Numbered from the stretch's first letter, positions 34,343 through 44,048 are shown. The stretch is 45,551 nucleotides of DNA from Halocatena pleomorpha (GCF_003862495.1 NZ_RRCH01000036.1:1-45551); one strand, 5' to 3'. The notes: generated from the sequence alone by a model not told the origin. Made by a program: numbers and translations.

Positions 34343-37246
34343 ATGAATGATCTCGCATCCGGAGACGCGATTCTCCTCAACGATCAACCCGCTGAGGTCA
34401 TCAAGACATACTCCGTCGGTGATCTCGATTATCTCAGGACCTACGTCGAGAACGTCGGTGTGAAAACCGTCTGCGTCGACGACGTAAACATCGAGTCAAG
34501 GCGAGAACAGCTCGGTACACTCGATACAGCGATTGCAGAGCAACTCCACCCAGATCACGATGCGGTATCGGCCGAGTGGTTCGACTTACGCTCACAAGCC
34601 CTCCAGCTTCAAATCGCACACGAACAAGGGCAACTACTCAGTATCTCAAACTCGCTGGTTCGTCTCGAACCGTACCAGCTCGCCGCAGTCAACTGGGTCA
34701 TGCAGAAGCTCCGCCAGCGAGCGCTCATCGCCGACGACGTCGGACTGGGAAAGACCATCGAGGCGGGGCTTATCCTCAAAGAGCTCACTGTACGCAACCG
34801 TGCGGATCGGGTGTTGTTTGTCGTCCCAGCCCATCTCCAGAAAAAGTGGATCCGAGACATGGACCGCTTTTTCGATATCTCGCTCACTCCGGGCGATCGC
34901 CAGTGGGTCGAGGGCGAGCGGCGACGGCTTGGCGAGGCAGCCAACATCTGGAACCAGGACCACCAGCAGATGGTCACAAGTATGGCGTTTCTGCGTCAGG
35001 AAGAGTTCCGCGACGAACTCGACAACGCGTTCTGGGATGTTGTCGTCGTCGATGAAGCACACAAGACAGCCAAGCGAGGCGAGTCCCCGAGCAAGACTTC
35101 GAAGATGGTCGAACGTGTTGCCGACAACTCCGACTCGCTGTTGCTCCTCAGTGCGACGCCACACGACGGCAAAGGGGATGCCTTCGGTTCTCTCATCGAG
35201 TATATTGATCCGTTCCTCGTTGCAGAAGATCAAGAGCTTTCAAAGGAAGCGGTCGACCGCGTGATGATGCGTCGTGGCAAGCAGACGATCTACGACGATA
35301 CCGGTGAACGAATTTTCCCGAATCGCGAGGTTGGGACGATCCCTGTCGAGCGGACACACGAAGAGCGGCAGTTCTACCAGGCAGTCACCGAGTACGTCAA
35401 ACACGTCTACAATCGCTCAGAGCAGCTCAACGAACCTGCAGTCGGGTTCGCGATGGCGCTGATGCAAAAACGCCTTGTGAGTAGTATTGGAGCGATTAAA
35501 GCCACACTAAGCCGCAGGCTTGCGAATCTTGTCGACCAGCAATCCACTGCAACCTCGCTTTCTGAAGGAGCTTCAGCCTATCTCGAAGGCGAAGATCTCG
35601 ACGAAGCAGACAAGCAGAAAGCCGAGGAAGAACTCGCAGGTCTCACCATCACCGAGAGCGATGCTCAACTCGAAGAAGAAATCGAAACGCTACGTGACCT
35701 CGTCTCGCTTGCTGAAGGTATTCCAGTCGATTCCAAGGCCCAGAAGGTTCGTCGCTACATCCAGCAATTACTTGAGGAGAACCCGAACGAGAAGGTACTA
35801 CTCTTTACAGAATACCGTGACACACTCGATTACATCCTCGGTCTCGTGAAAGACGAACCGTGGGCAGACGAAATTCTCGTGATCCACGGTGACATCGATA
35901 AAGGGGATCGAGCGAAGATCGAAGACGAGTTCAATCACGGGCAGTCTCGACTGCTCTTCGCGACAGACGCAGCAAGCGAGGGGATCGACCTGCAGCACAG
36001 TTGCCACATCATGATCAACTACGAGTTGCCCTGGAATCCCAACCGGCTCGAACAGCGGATCGGCCGTCTCCATCGGTATGGCCAAGACAAGGAAGTGAAG
36101 GTGTGGAATTTCACGTTTGAGGACACTCGAGAGGGTGAGATCTTCGAGATGCTCCAGAACAAAGTCGAGAACATTCGGGGGAAGCTTGGGAACACCGCCG
36201 ACGTCCTCGGGGTGCTCGACGACATCAATGTAGACTCACTCATCATGGAGTCCATCCAGAATGAGGAGCCTGCGAGTGTGACCAAAGAGGAACTTGAGGA
36301 ACTCATCGACGAGCGCCAGCGTACACTTCAAGAGTGGTACGAACGCAGCCTCATTGACACGAGTACGTTCGACCAAGAAAGTCGGGAGAAGATTCAAGAA
36401 GTAATGGACGAGTCAGAGGACGTCTACGGGACCGAGGCCGACATTCACGAGTTCGTGGAACGCGGTGTCGAGGCCCTGGGAGGAGATGTCGAGAAGGCCG
36501 GGAACAATCTCTACAGAGCCCAACTCCCTCGCCCCCTTCGGCAAGCGGACGAAGAATACGGTCCGTTCACGTTCAGTCGAGACTTCGCTATGGACCACGA
36601 TGGTATCGACTACGTCTCGCCCGACGATGATCTGGTCCAGCGACTCATGCAGCAAGTGCTAGAGAGTGAGCACGGCGATGTTGGATTGAAGCTTCTCCCG
36701 TTCGTCGACGCATCAGGAATTGCGTACAATTACCGTGTGAAGTTCGAAGACGGAACAGGCGAGGTCATCCGCGAAGACATGATCCCTGTGTATGTCGATG
36801 CCCGCCACCACGATCCCCAACAGCGAATAGGGCAGCGTATTGTTCAGGGTGATAGTATCAAAGGATCGCCCGACACTGATCGCGTACGATCGCTCATTCA
36901 GAGTCAGGAGCAGTTGCGAGCAGCGGCTGATCGTTATATCAGTCAGCAGGTCGCGTCTCTGAGAGAGGAACTACATGAACGCCGTAGAGAGGAAACCCAG
37001 CAAGAACTGGATGACCTCAAGGAGTATGCCAAAGCAGAACGCAGACGGATCGAGGAGTTCATTGAAGACTACGAACGGAAGGCAGAGGCCGGATCGAATA
37101 TGGATATCGCGATTCGGGGACAACAAGAACGCCTCAACAAACTTGAACAGCGTATCGAAGACCGGCGTCAGGAATTGCAACGGAAGGCTCAGGTCATCTC
37201 ACTCGCGCCCGACGTAGAGAACATTTGCTTTGCTCTTCCGGTCTAA
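34343..37246 (+). CDS. brxHII: BREX helicase BrxHII (SNF2/DEAH-type)
   Basis: The product is a superfamily-2 DNA/RNA helicase like BrxHII. Over 967 aa it has Walker A at about residues 131-138 (DDVGLGKTIEAGLIL), DEAH box VVVDEAHKTAKR near 235, SATPHDGKGDAF near 269, and the helicase C part LLFTEYRDTLDYI, ATDAASEGIDLQHSCHIMIN and LEQRIGRLHRYGQ near 570. A long coiled-coil C-terminus (residues about 860-950, rich in RRREE/LEQRIEDRRQEL) follows. It is the last BREX gene; decayed ADP-ribosylglycohydrolase sequence begins immediately after its stop. Confidence 0.9.
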   Translation: MNDLASGDAILLNDQPAEVIKTYSVGDLDYLRTYVENVGVKTVCVDDVNIESRREQLGTLDTAIAEQLHPDHDAVSAEWFDLRSQALQLQIAHEQGQLLSISNSLVRLEPYQLAAVNWVMQKLRQRALIADDVGLGKTIEAGLILKELTVRNRADRVLFVVPAHLQKKWIRDMDRFFDISLTPGDRQWVEGERRRLGEAANIWNQDHQQMVTSMAFLRQEEFRDELDNAFWDVVVVDEAHKTAKRGESPSKTSKMVERVADNSDSLLLLSATPHDGKGDAFGSLIEYIDPFLVAEDQELSKEAVDRVMMRRGKQTIYDDTGERIFPNREVGTIPVERTHEERQFYQAVTEYVKHVYNRSEQLNEPAVGFAMALMQKRLVSSIGAIKATLSRRLANLVDQQSTATSLSEGASAYLEGEDLDEADKQKAEEELAGLTITESDAQLEEEIETLRDLVSLAEGIPVDSKAQKVRRYIQQLLEENPNEKVLLFTEYRDTLDYILGLVKDEPWADEILVIHGDIDKGDRAKIEDEFNHGQSRLLFATDAASEGIDLQHSCHIMINYELPWNPNRLEQRIGRLHRYGQDKEVKVWNFTFEDTREGEIFEMLQNKVENIRGKLGNTADVLGVLDDINVDSLIMESIQNEEPASVTKEELEELIDERQRTLQEWYERSLIDTSTFDQESREKIQEVMDESEDVYGTEADIHEFVERGVEALGGDVEKAGNNLYRAQLPRPLRQADEEYGPFTFSRDFAMDHDGIDYVSPDDDLVQRLMQQVLESEHGDVGLKLLPFVDASGIAYNYRVKFEDGTGEVIREDMIPVYVDARHHDPQQRIGQRIVQGDSIKGSPDTDRVRSLIQSQEQLRAAADRYISQQVASLREELHERRREETQQELDDLKEYAKAERRRIEEFIEDYERKAEAGSNMDIAIRGQQERLNKLEQRIEDRRQELQRKAQVISLAPDVENICFALPV

Positions 37247-37485
37247 GTGGCGATCCGAGTGAGAGCGCTTCCCTGCCGACGTCAGGATACGTGATTCATA
37301 CCCTCCAGACGGCGCTCCACGACGGCCTCCATGCAGGAGATGTTGAGACGGCGATCGTCCGAAGTGTGAATCGCGGCGGTGATACGAATCCCATCGGCGC
37401 TGTCACCAGAGCCATCGCCGGAGCCCGCTTTGGGGCAACTGCGCTTCCCGACCGCTGGCTGGCAGCACAGCTCATGAAACTGTAA
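37247..37485 (+). pseudogene. C-terminal fragment of an ADP-ribosylglycohydrolase
   Basis: The translation PTSGYVIHTLQTALHDGLHA, then VNRGGDTNPIGAVTRAIAGA and FGATALPDRW, is the C-terminal third of ADP-ribosylglycohydrolase (DraG/ARH family), enzymes that remove ADP-ribose from proteins. The usual metal-binding GGDTDTIG is altered to GGDTNPIG. The N-terminal two thirds are missing: the fragment starts within a few bases of the brxHII stop. It is a decayed host or island gene marking the right border of BREX. Confidence 0.8.
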
Positions 37486-38167
37486 CCAGAGTACCGCATT
37501 ATTCGGAATCAGCACAGAAGGGATGAATCGACGGTCATATCGCCTCTCCTCAGTCGGTATGGCAGTATATTCATATAGGTTAGTATGTATTACCGACATG
37601 GTGACTATCGGCATGGTATAAACGTCGGATACATTCATCCTCGCGCGTAGAGACGGCCCACCGAACCGAGAGGGAATGAGACAGACCTCACAAACTGTTC
37701 CATCGGGACGTTCTTCATATTGCAGATGGTGTGTTCCGAGCGCAACTGATCGGGTAGCGCACGATCTGGAAACACTGGAAGTGGTGGTGTGTGATCCCCG
37801 GCTCGTCACGTGGTTTTTCACTCCCAATCCGGGGTGTCTGCACCAGTCGATCGGAACACACCGACGCCGACGCTGCCAGACGGAGTGTAGACGGAACACC
37901 GGCTCTGTCGATCAGACCATGATTGAAGCTCGTCATGATGATTGTCCTCACACCCATTCAAGCGCCGCATTGTGCTGCGCCATGTAATCAGCAAGCGTAT
38001 CGAATGGCTGCCCATGCGGCATCGGTCGCGTCCTACGCTGGAACATCACCGTCGCGGGCAGTCGGTGTGAGAAGATCTTCAGCAGCGTTGAGTAAACAGT
38101 CGATTCGCACCTATCTCCAAATAGTACCAAAGCATGTCGATCGACGACTGGCTCAGATCGCCTTTGC
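37486..38167. other. Intergenic stretch with no convincing gene
   Basis: Several frames are open for 60-100 codons, but their composition is basic, serine- and cysteine-rich, unlike haloarchaeal proteins. A minus-frame end, HGQPFDTLADYMAQHNAALE at about 37950-38010, looks somewhat coding and may be a remnant. No repeat or RNA gene seen. Confidence 0.4.
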
Positions 38168-38332
38168 TCAGCTGTCGATGTGTGCATCAAGTAGTTCGAT
38201 CGTCTGTTCGTAGGTCGTTATCCAATCGAAGTCCGCAGCGTGTTCGATGAGATCGAGCAGCATCCACCGGACCCCATCGGGTACCTGACCGTGCTGTCCT
38301 GCTGGTTTGGCTGGTCCACCGGTAGTGGTCAT
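38168..38332 (-). CDS. Small hypothetical protein downstream of the phosphotransferase
   Basis: The 54-aa product begins MTTTGGPAKPAGQHGQVP and ends in an amphipathic acidic part, MLLDLIEHAADFDWITTYEQ then ELLDAHIDS. Its ATG (38330-38332) overlaps the TGA that would end the repaired phosphotransferase frame (38329-38331), so the two were likely co-translated. It is too short to assign. The clean frame contrasts with the frameshifted neighbour. Confidence 0.5.
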   Translation of the reverse strand: MTTTGGPAKPAGQHGQVPDGVRWMLLDLIEHAADFDWITTYEQTIELLDAHIDS

Positions 38333-39210
38333 GTAGTGAGATGGTCAATGAGATCGAACCCACCGATGACATCGATCTGCTCTGGGGACGCGTTTTTTGA
38401 CGGCTTTAGCAATGCTAGCCTCTGCGTCGATATCGGTGGTGACGACATACACGTACGGGATAGCTTCCTGCCCAAGGTTCGATGGTGACGCCAGCAGGGG
38501 TGGTATCTGCGCTTTGGATGTGATCGTCAGGACGGTTCGCCAGTAATCGAACTCGCCCGGTGCTGCGAGTGCGTGCTCGAAGTCAATCATGCAGCTCACA
38601 CGGTCATCTGTCACTGAGACGTGTTCGGACGTTGCCCAGCCGTGACAGCAGACAGGATTGCCTGCGCCCTCGAAGAGATCCGAATGATCGGTGAGGACAT
38701 CGATGACGGTATCGACGATGTCGGCGTGTCCGTGTTGGTCGGGGACTGACCGGTGACGACGGACATACGCGATTGCAGCGGTGTGCCAGTCGCCCGCTTC
38801 GGTAATCGCGAGTTCGCCGCTCTGTGGCTGGAACTGGCCATACGTGTCGATCAATCGATCAGTTTCAGCATGTAAGGTCGCGAGACCACGTCCCGCGGCG
38901 AATGCCCACGTTTCGTCTGTGTCCCTTCCTGTGTCGACTGGGGGGCGTCTGGATGCCACGCGGCGACGAAGTGATCGTCTCCCACAAGTAGTATCCGCGG
39001 TACTGGGACGGATGTCTGTTCACCGATGAATGCGGCTACCCGTACCTCGATCGCGGCATTCCCTGTCGGGCCAGTATCGCCTTTGTACACGGCGCGATGG
39101 CCATTGACGGTGACTTCATACACTTCGTGGGGTGGAACGTCATGCAGTTGGCGCACGATGCTGTAGCTCTCAAACGCTGCCGCGAACGTATCGTGGACAG
39201 TGTGCCTCAT
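38329..39210 (-). pseudogene. Aminoglycoside phosphotransferase (APH)-family kinase with two frameshifts
   Basis: The first frame (from ATG 39210) has HRAVYKGDTGPTGNAAIEVR, the nucleotide-binding lysine region, and EQTSVPVPRILLVGDDHFVA. At the run of six C on the minus strand (38940-38945) protein character moves to a second frame with TWAFAAGRGLATLHAETD, VCCHGWATSEHVSV and CMIDFEHALAAPGEFDYW, the catalytic and metal (DFE) motifs. At a run of six A (38393-38398) it moves to a third frame ending in QIDVIGGFDLIDHLTT and TGA. Members phosphorylate small molecules; this haloarchaeal variant has HGW where HGD is usual. Both breaks are at homopolymers, so sequencing error or slippage is possible. 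Confidence 0.75.
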
Positions 39211-39544
39211 TGGTAAGTTGCCACGTGACGGATGGCGATCGGCCGTACGCAGGACAGTGCTACGGCTACGGCCGAGAGAAGGTGTCCAGACGGTTCGGGC
39301 AGTCGATAAAAATGGTTTCGGTCAGTCCTTACTACTGATTGCATGTTTGCACAGAAACGTGCAACTCACCCCCAACCCGCACTATCTGCCCGGTTTTGGT
39401 CGCCTCACGAGAACAATATAGCAACCGACAGCTGCAAATTATACGAAATCCTTAGGAAAAACGTGAATCAATGAGAACCGAGCGCCACAAAGACGGCTCA
39501 TTCAACGTCTATATGTCGCGTGTGAGGCTTTATCCGCTACAAAC
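39211..39544. other. Intergenic stretch, nothing recognised
   Basis: The region upstream of the phosphotransferase and downstream of a membrane gene. It contains AT patches near 39410-39450 that could be promoter sequence for the leftward kinase only if far upstream. No convincing ORF. Confidence 0.35.
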
Positions 39545-39979
39545 TCAACTGTAGAGATCGCCTGTTTTGAACCAGTGTACCAATCGTTGATATCCGTCAC
39601 CATAGACGAGTGTATAAGCACCACCATAGCACACACCGATCAGAAGCAGCGCCCAAAGTACAGACAGTACGATATTGCGCGTATCGATCGTGGAGTAGTG
39701 TATAATCACGTCATACAGCATATCAATTGGCAAGCAGACAATGAACATACCGTATTGTGCGACATCGAATCGTCCGAGTTGACGGAGGGATCCCGAGCGA
39801 GAGATGAATAGGGGCGTTCCAACGATCCCTCCGAGGATTGTCCCGACCATCGGCAAGATCGCTAGGAGTGCGTCTGGAGGCAGGAGATATACCCCAAGCA
39901 ACGCAAAGGCTGGGTACACGGCCCAACCCACCAGAAAGAACGTCACGATCACGCGGACTGCTGATCGAAATCGAGACAC
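39545..39979 (-). CDS. Four-helix membrane protein of unknown function
   Basis: The 144-aa product has about four transmembrane segments: VRVIVTFFLVGWAVYPAFALL, then ALLAILPMVGTILGGIVGTP, MFIVCLPIDMLYDVII, and VLSVLWALLLIGVCYGGAY. The start is a GTG at 39979 with an AT-rich TATA-like region (CAAATATCC) about 20-30 bases upstream, suggesting a leaderless mRNA. No family recognised. Confidence 0.65.
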   Translation of the reverse strand: MSRFRSAVRVIVTFFLVGWAVYPAFALLGVYLLPPDALLAILPMVGTILGGIVGTPLFISRSGSLRQLGRFDVAQYGMFIVCLPIDMLYDVIIHYSTIDTRNIVLSVLWALLLIGVCYGGAYTLVYGDGYQRLVHWFKTGDLYS

Positions 39980-40513
39980 AGTATATTGGCATGGATATTT
40001 GAATAAGTATTCCTCGTTCTGCTTACAGTCACTCTCTCCTGCGAGTTGCTAGCCTGCATCTCCGCACCGTAAGTGCCAAAACAGTATTTGCGGAACATTC
40101 CCCAGTCGTCCCGAACCACTGGCTCCGCCAAGTGGTACCGACTTGTATGATTAACCGGCTACGAATGCCACCAACCGCCACTGAATCGGCCTGATCTGCC
40201 CGCTCACTCTCTCCATACGACATGAGTGAGGAAATTGCGTAAATATTCTTGAGAAGCACGAACCTAGTCTCAAAAGCCCCTTCTCTGAGCAAACAGCCCC
40301 AGCGTTGATGTCACCCTGTCATCATGTCCCTGCTGACAGGGGAATGAACCACGAGTACCACGCAACCGAGGTGAGTACCGATGAGTGACCACCGAAATCT
40401 TTACCGGACAGTACAGTCGAGAAGTTCCTCCGGCAGGGCAGAAAAGATCCGCTCCGAGTGGGGGAATCCCGTAGTTCAGTCGTGGGAGGACATCAATCAA
40501 ATACGATTCATCT
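39980..40513. other. Intergenic stretch with possible decayed coding sequence
   Basis: A minus frame around 40060-40130 reads LAEPVVRDDWGMFRKYCF, which looks protein-like, but there is no supported start or family. The rest shows no gene, repeat or RNA I can identify. Confidence 0.35.
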
Positions 40514-41068
40514 CTACCCGAGCGAGACCGTCCGGTCGGCCCAGTCCTTTAGCATTGACAGGGCCTCCCGTTCCCGCCGCGAAACCGGGTCGTCCGTCCC
40601 CAGCTCATCGCTCTCTAAGGCGTTCAAGATGACGTACTCCGCGCGATTGCAGTAAGCCATGAGGCGTTTCGGTTCACTGGCTTCGTGCTGATAGGGGATG
40701 GTCGCGTCGTTGATAAACACCGCCCGCGGGTCCGCGGGCGCGGCATCTATAAGCTCCTGCGCTCGCTCTGTGTTGTTCCTCGCGAGCGCCACCGACTCGT
40801 CTGTCGTCTTGCCTTCATATCGGGGCGCGTGGGCGTTAAGGACGCCGAGCCACGCACCGTCGGGGACGTCCGTAAATCGATCCAGACGCCCTCCCAGAAT
40901 CTCACCGCCGCGCTCGACCTCGGGCGCAAACTCCCAGACGACCATACCCTCTGGCCCATTGTGTTCGACCCAGGTTTCAAGCGCACGGGCAGTAAGACGG
41001 GTCTTTCCCGCCTGTGAGGGGCCGACGATCAGCGTCGATCCTGCGAGTGGGAATGAAACGTCTGTCAC
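40514..41068 (-). CDS. P-loop NTPase coupled to the Nramp transporter
   Basis: The 184-aa protein has a Walker A motif at about residues 16-23 (VGPSQAGKTRLTARAL), a Walker B-like strand RAVFINDATIPY, and a later helical region. It resembles compact ATPases of the HerA/FtsK/ABC-like P-loop class but I cannot place it. The ATG at 41068 overlaps the stop of the transporter gene, so the two are translated together, which suggests a regulatory or accessory role for the transporter. Confidence 0.65.
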   Translation of the reverse strand: MTDVSFPLAGSTLIVGPSQAGKTRLTARALETWVEHNGPEGMVVWEFAPEVERGGEILGGRLDRFTDVPDGAWLGVLNAHAPRYEGKTTDESVALARNNTERAQELIDAAPADPRAVFINDATIPYQHEASEPKRLMAYCNRAEYVILNALESDELGTDDPVSRREREALSMLKDWADRTVSLG

Positions 41069-42390
41069 GCGAGGACCGCCTCCTCGTGGACAAACTTCGC
41101 GAACAACCCGGCCGTTGCGATGCCGAGTGCGGCTGCGAACACAAGGATCGCACCTGAGAGGAGATCGAGACCGCCCGCAACCTGTTCCCAGACGAAGTTC
41201 GCGGCTAGACCTCCCGAAACCAACAGGAGGGTCAGGCCGCCGAGGTTCGAGAACGTTGAATTGGATTCCGGGACCACCTCGGAGTTCAGGAGGTAGAGCA
41301 CGACTGCGATGGCGAACGGCGTCCCGACAGTGCCGATCGCGAGGACGAGCGCAAGTTGACTCAACACAGGCCCGCCGATGAACGCGCCCAGCGCGGAGAG
41401 CAGCGCGGTGGCGACCAGCAGCCAGCGATATCGGTCGTCCTCGACGGTTGTCCCCCAGCCGAGCTTGTCCGCGACCAGAAATGGGAGGACAATGGTGTTT
41501 CCCCCGAGGGTTGAGACGGCGGCGCCCGCGAGTCCGAGGAGGAACAGTCCCTTCGCGCTCTCACCGACTAGGGGACCGAGCGCGTTCGCTGCCTCAACCG
41601 TCGAAAGATCACCCGACGTGAGGACACTCGCAACCACGAGGAAGATCGAGACGCTGTAGATCCCGAAAGCAATGAGCATGGAGGCAACAACGTCGAACGT
41701 CGCCAAGCTGTACTCCTCGCGGAGCCAGCCCCTCGTCCGCATCGTGTAGGAGTGCATCGTGATTAGCGTGATATGCACGGCGCCGCCCAGGATGCCCGCT
41801 GCGACGAGGGCACTTCCCCGCGGAAGGGAAGGTACGAGCCCGGACACAGCGGCGCCCATGTCGAGCGGCACGACGAACAGTGAGGCGACGAACGTAATTA
41901 CGACGCCCGTCACGAGCACCTTCGCCACAGCTTCGAGGAAGCGATAGCCTTGGGTGGCGAGCCCCGCAGCAAGGACGAGTGCCCACACGACGCCCCAAAC
42001 GCGGGCATCGATTCCCGTGAGGGTCGCTGAGACAGCAGCGACGGTCTTCATAATCAGCAGCTGTGCGCTGCCAGCGGCCAGCACCACGTCGATAACGAGC
42101 AGCCAGGCCCACGTGTCGCCAAGGTGGTCCTCGATAACGCCGACAATCCCGCGTTCTGTGAGTAAGCCAAGACGCATCGCGAGGTACTGCGCCAGTGCGC
42201 CGGCAATCGCCGAAAGAACAACGACCCAGAAAAGCGCGTAATCGTACGAGCCGCCCGCGGTGATTAGCGACCCCATCGTCGCAGGACCGGCGGCAATCGC
42301 GCCAGCCACCCACGAGGGCCCCATCTCGCGCAGGTAGGATCGGACGCTGCCCCGGTCGAGTGCCGTCACGTCGGTTCGTGTCTCGCTCAT
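41065..42390 (-). CDS. Nramp-family divalent metal transporter
   Basis: Nramp/MntH proteins import Mn2+ or Fe2+ with protons across the cell membrane. The 441-aa product has about eleven hydrophobic segments and begins with the family pattern GPSWVAGAIAAGPATMGSLI followed by TAGGSYDYALFW; the metal-binding DPGN-like motif of classical MntH is replaced by AAGPATMG, so it is a divergent member and the substrate is uncertain. Later segments include GGAVHITLITMHSYTMRTRGW. I chose the ATG at 42390 (MSETRTDV) over one at 42435 because the extra 15 residues look like leader sequence. Confidence 0.78.
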   Translation of the reverse strand: MSETRTDVTALDRGSVRSYLREMGPSWVAGAIAAGPATMGSLITAGGSYDYALFWVVVLSAIAGALAQYLAMRLGLLTERGIVGVIEDHLGDTWAWLLVIDVVLAAGSAQLLIMKTVAAVSATLTGIDARVWGVVWALVLAAGLATQGYRFLEAVAKVLVTGVVITFVASLFVVPLDMGAAVSGLVPSLPRGSALVAAGILGGAVHITLITMHSYTMRTRGWLREEYSLATFDVVASMLIAFGIYSVSIFLVVASVLTSGDLSTVEAANALGPLVGESAKGLFLLGLAGAAVSTLGGNTIVLPFLVADKLGWGTTVEDDRYRWLLVATALLSALGAFIGGPVLSQLALVLAIGTVGTPFAIAVVLYLLNSEVVPESNSTFSNLGGLTLLLVSGGLAANFVWEQVAGGLDLLSGAILVFAAALGIATAGLFAKFVHEEAVLA

Positions 42391-42942
42391 CGTTGTCCGG
42401 ATTGATCCTCCCACTAATAAACGTGCTACGTTCATGAGTAGTACATTGTTGATGGAGTGCTGTCTTGCAATTCACGTCGATTGGAGCAACTCCGTATTCG
42501 ATGCTGTGGGTAGCCAACACGGACGATCACCACTGCCCGAGCCCTACTGATGCCCATATCGACAATCACCTATAGATGAGTGTTTTGCGGATTGCGAGCG
42601 TGATACGGAACAAGCAGTGCGGGTCTGTGTTGCGAACAGTGTCTCAACCGCGGCAGTGGCTTTCGTCACTCTCTAACTACTCCCCGATTCCGCTCGCGTC
42701 GAACTCCTCGCGCAGGTCGTTCTTGCTACAGATGGCGCACTCAATCATGTCGTCTCAGTTGTCGGATACAGGGAGGCGTGATGTCAACAACAGCCAGTTG
42801 TCAGAGTACGACAGGATAGCTGATGAACAGTACGAACCAGCATCTGAACGGTACCGTAAGGACGCGATTGTGATGCGTGATAATACGATTGTTTTCCGAA
42901 TGTTTTTTGATGGAAGAGAGTGAAGATATTATAAATAAGATA
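42391..42942. other. Intergenic stretch, only a short zinc-like fragment seen
   Basis: On the minus strand, about 42683-42754, a 23-codon ORF reads MIECAICSKNDLREEFDASG, a CxxC-type fragment that could be the remnant of a small zinc-binding protein. The remainder contains promoter-like AT sequence before the lipoprotein gene (42900-42942). Confidence 0.35.
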
Positions 42943-43383
42943 ATGAATAGAATACAAAAATTGATATTGATGGTATTGTTAGTTCTGTCGGGTAGTATTG
43001 CTGGCTGTCTCACTACCACTCCTACTACAGGAAATACTGACACTCCTACCGCAGGAGAGACTCGACCCAATAATTCCATGGCTAACAAGAGTGGACCAAT
43101 CCAAGCGAATGTAGTAGCGGATCCTCCTTCGAGTGCAATAATCATCTCTTCAAATGATGATCGGCTTGATGATGTAAAACCGATCCAGAAAGTAGTTGAA
43201 AAAGCGATTGCAAAAGATGCTACTCGTGGAAAAGCAGGTATAAGGCTTGAAGACGAGCAATTCACAAGAACTGATGAATCACTGAAAAAGTTGCCAATAT
43301 ATAACGAAACATTAGGTGAAGCTGGACATTACATCAGACACGATGGTACAGTGGTTCGAGTGAACCTGCTGCTAGAGCAGTGA
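42943..43383 (+). CDS. Putative secreted lipoprotein
   Basis: The 146-aa product starts MNRIQKLILMVLLVLSGS and continues into IAGCLTTT, a hydrophobic signal peptide with a lipobox (cleavage before Cys at about residue 23). A Thr-rich linker (TPTTGNTDTPTAGETRP) follows, typical of haloarchaeal surface lipoproteins, then a small globular domain (PSSAIIISSNDDRLDDVKPI). I chose the ATG at 42943 because the open frame upstream to 42877 is charged and would precede the signal peptide. The gene is AT-richer than its neighbours, hinting at transfer. Confidence 0.7.
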   Translation: MNRIQKLILMVLLVLSGSIAGCLTTTPTTGNTDTPTAGETRPNNSMANKSGPIQANVVADPPSSAIIISSNDDRLDDVKPIQKVVEKAIAKDATRGKAGIRLEDEQFTRTDESLKKLPIYNETLGEAGHYIRHDGTVVRVNLLLEQ

Positions 43384-44048
43384 AATTGTCATTCTTTGAT
43401 AACATATGTGCCAACGATGATATCTACTGAAACTATATTCCGTCTGTGATTGGTCGTGAGGTTTGAGGTCGTTTACAAACTGAGTTCTATGAGACCGGCA
43501 GTGTGTTGTCGTGGTCGGCGTCTCCAACATTGTTCGGTGGACGGTCCCGACTAATCAAAAAAGTCTGTGTCTACTTCGAAAACGGTGTGTGTCCGCCAAT
43601 CGTTGGGAGGGCTTCAACTGACAGCCCCATGAGTCAAAATCCATTCGAGTTGTAGAATGGTGTTGTCTCTTACCACGGTGAGAAGGTGTCCTTTACGCCA
43701 CGGCAAAAGCTCACATAATAACCGATGATAGAGGGGACGTGACGTAACTTCACTCTGGGCAGCAGTCTAGCATGGTGAGGACAACAGTGTTGTTCATCGT
43801 GAGAGTTAGCTCTCAGGCTGATCAACGGGGTGGACAACAGCCTGTCGCTTGAGCATTTTGAGGGGAACTGCTCAGAGAGGGCATCACGTCCATCAGCATA
43901 TATCACAGTGAAAATCACATACCGGCGATCCGACATCTGGTGAACGACGAGTAGTTGTGATCAGGGGACGATGTCAGGAAACGATTCACCACCCGATAGA
44001 TATCACGACTATATATTCGAGTAGGCCTCACCACAGCTACTAGGTATT
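43384..44048. other. Intergenic stretch, nothing recognised
   Basis: About 665 bases without a supported ORF. The end (about 44006-44018) carries ACTATATATTCG, a TATA candidate for the next gene. Earlier sequence shows only short frames with unlikely composition. Confidence 0.4.

Noticed and set aside
37676-37987. 103-codon plus-strand open frame after BREX
   Set aside because: Cys/Arg/Ser-rich, basic composition and no motif; unlike a haloarchaeal protein.
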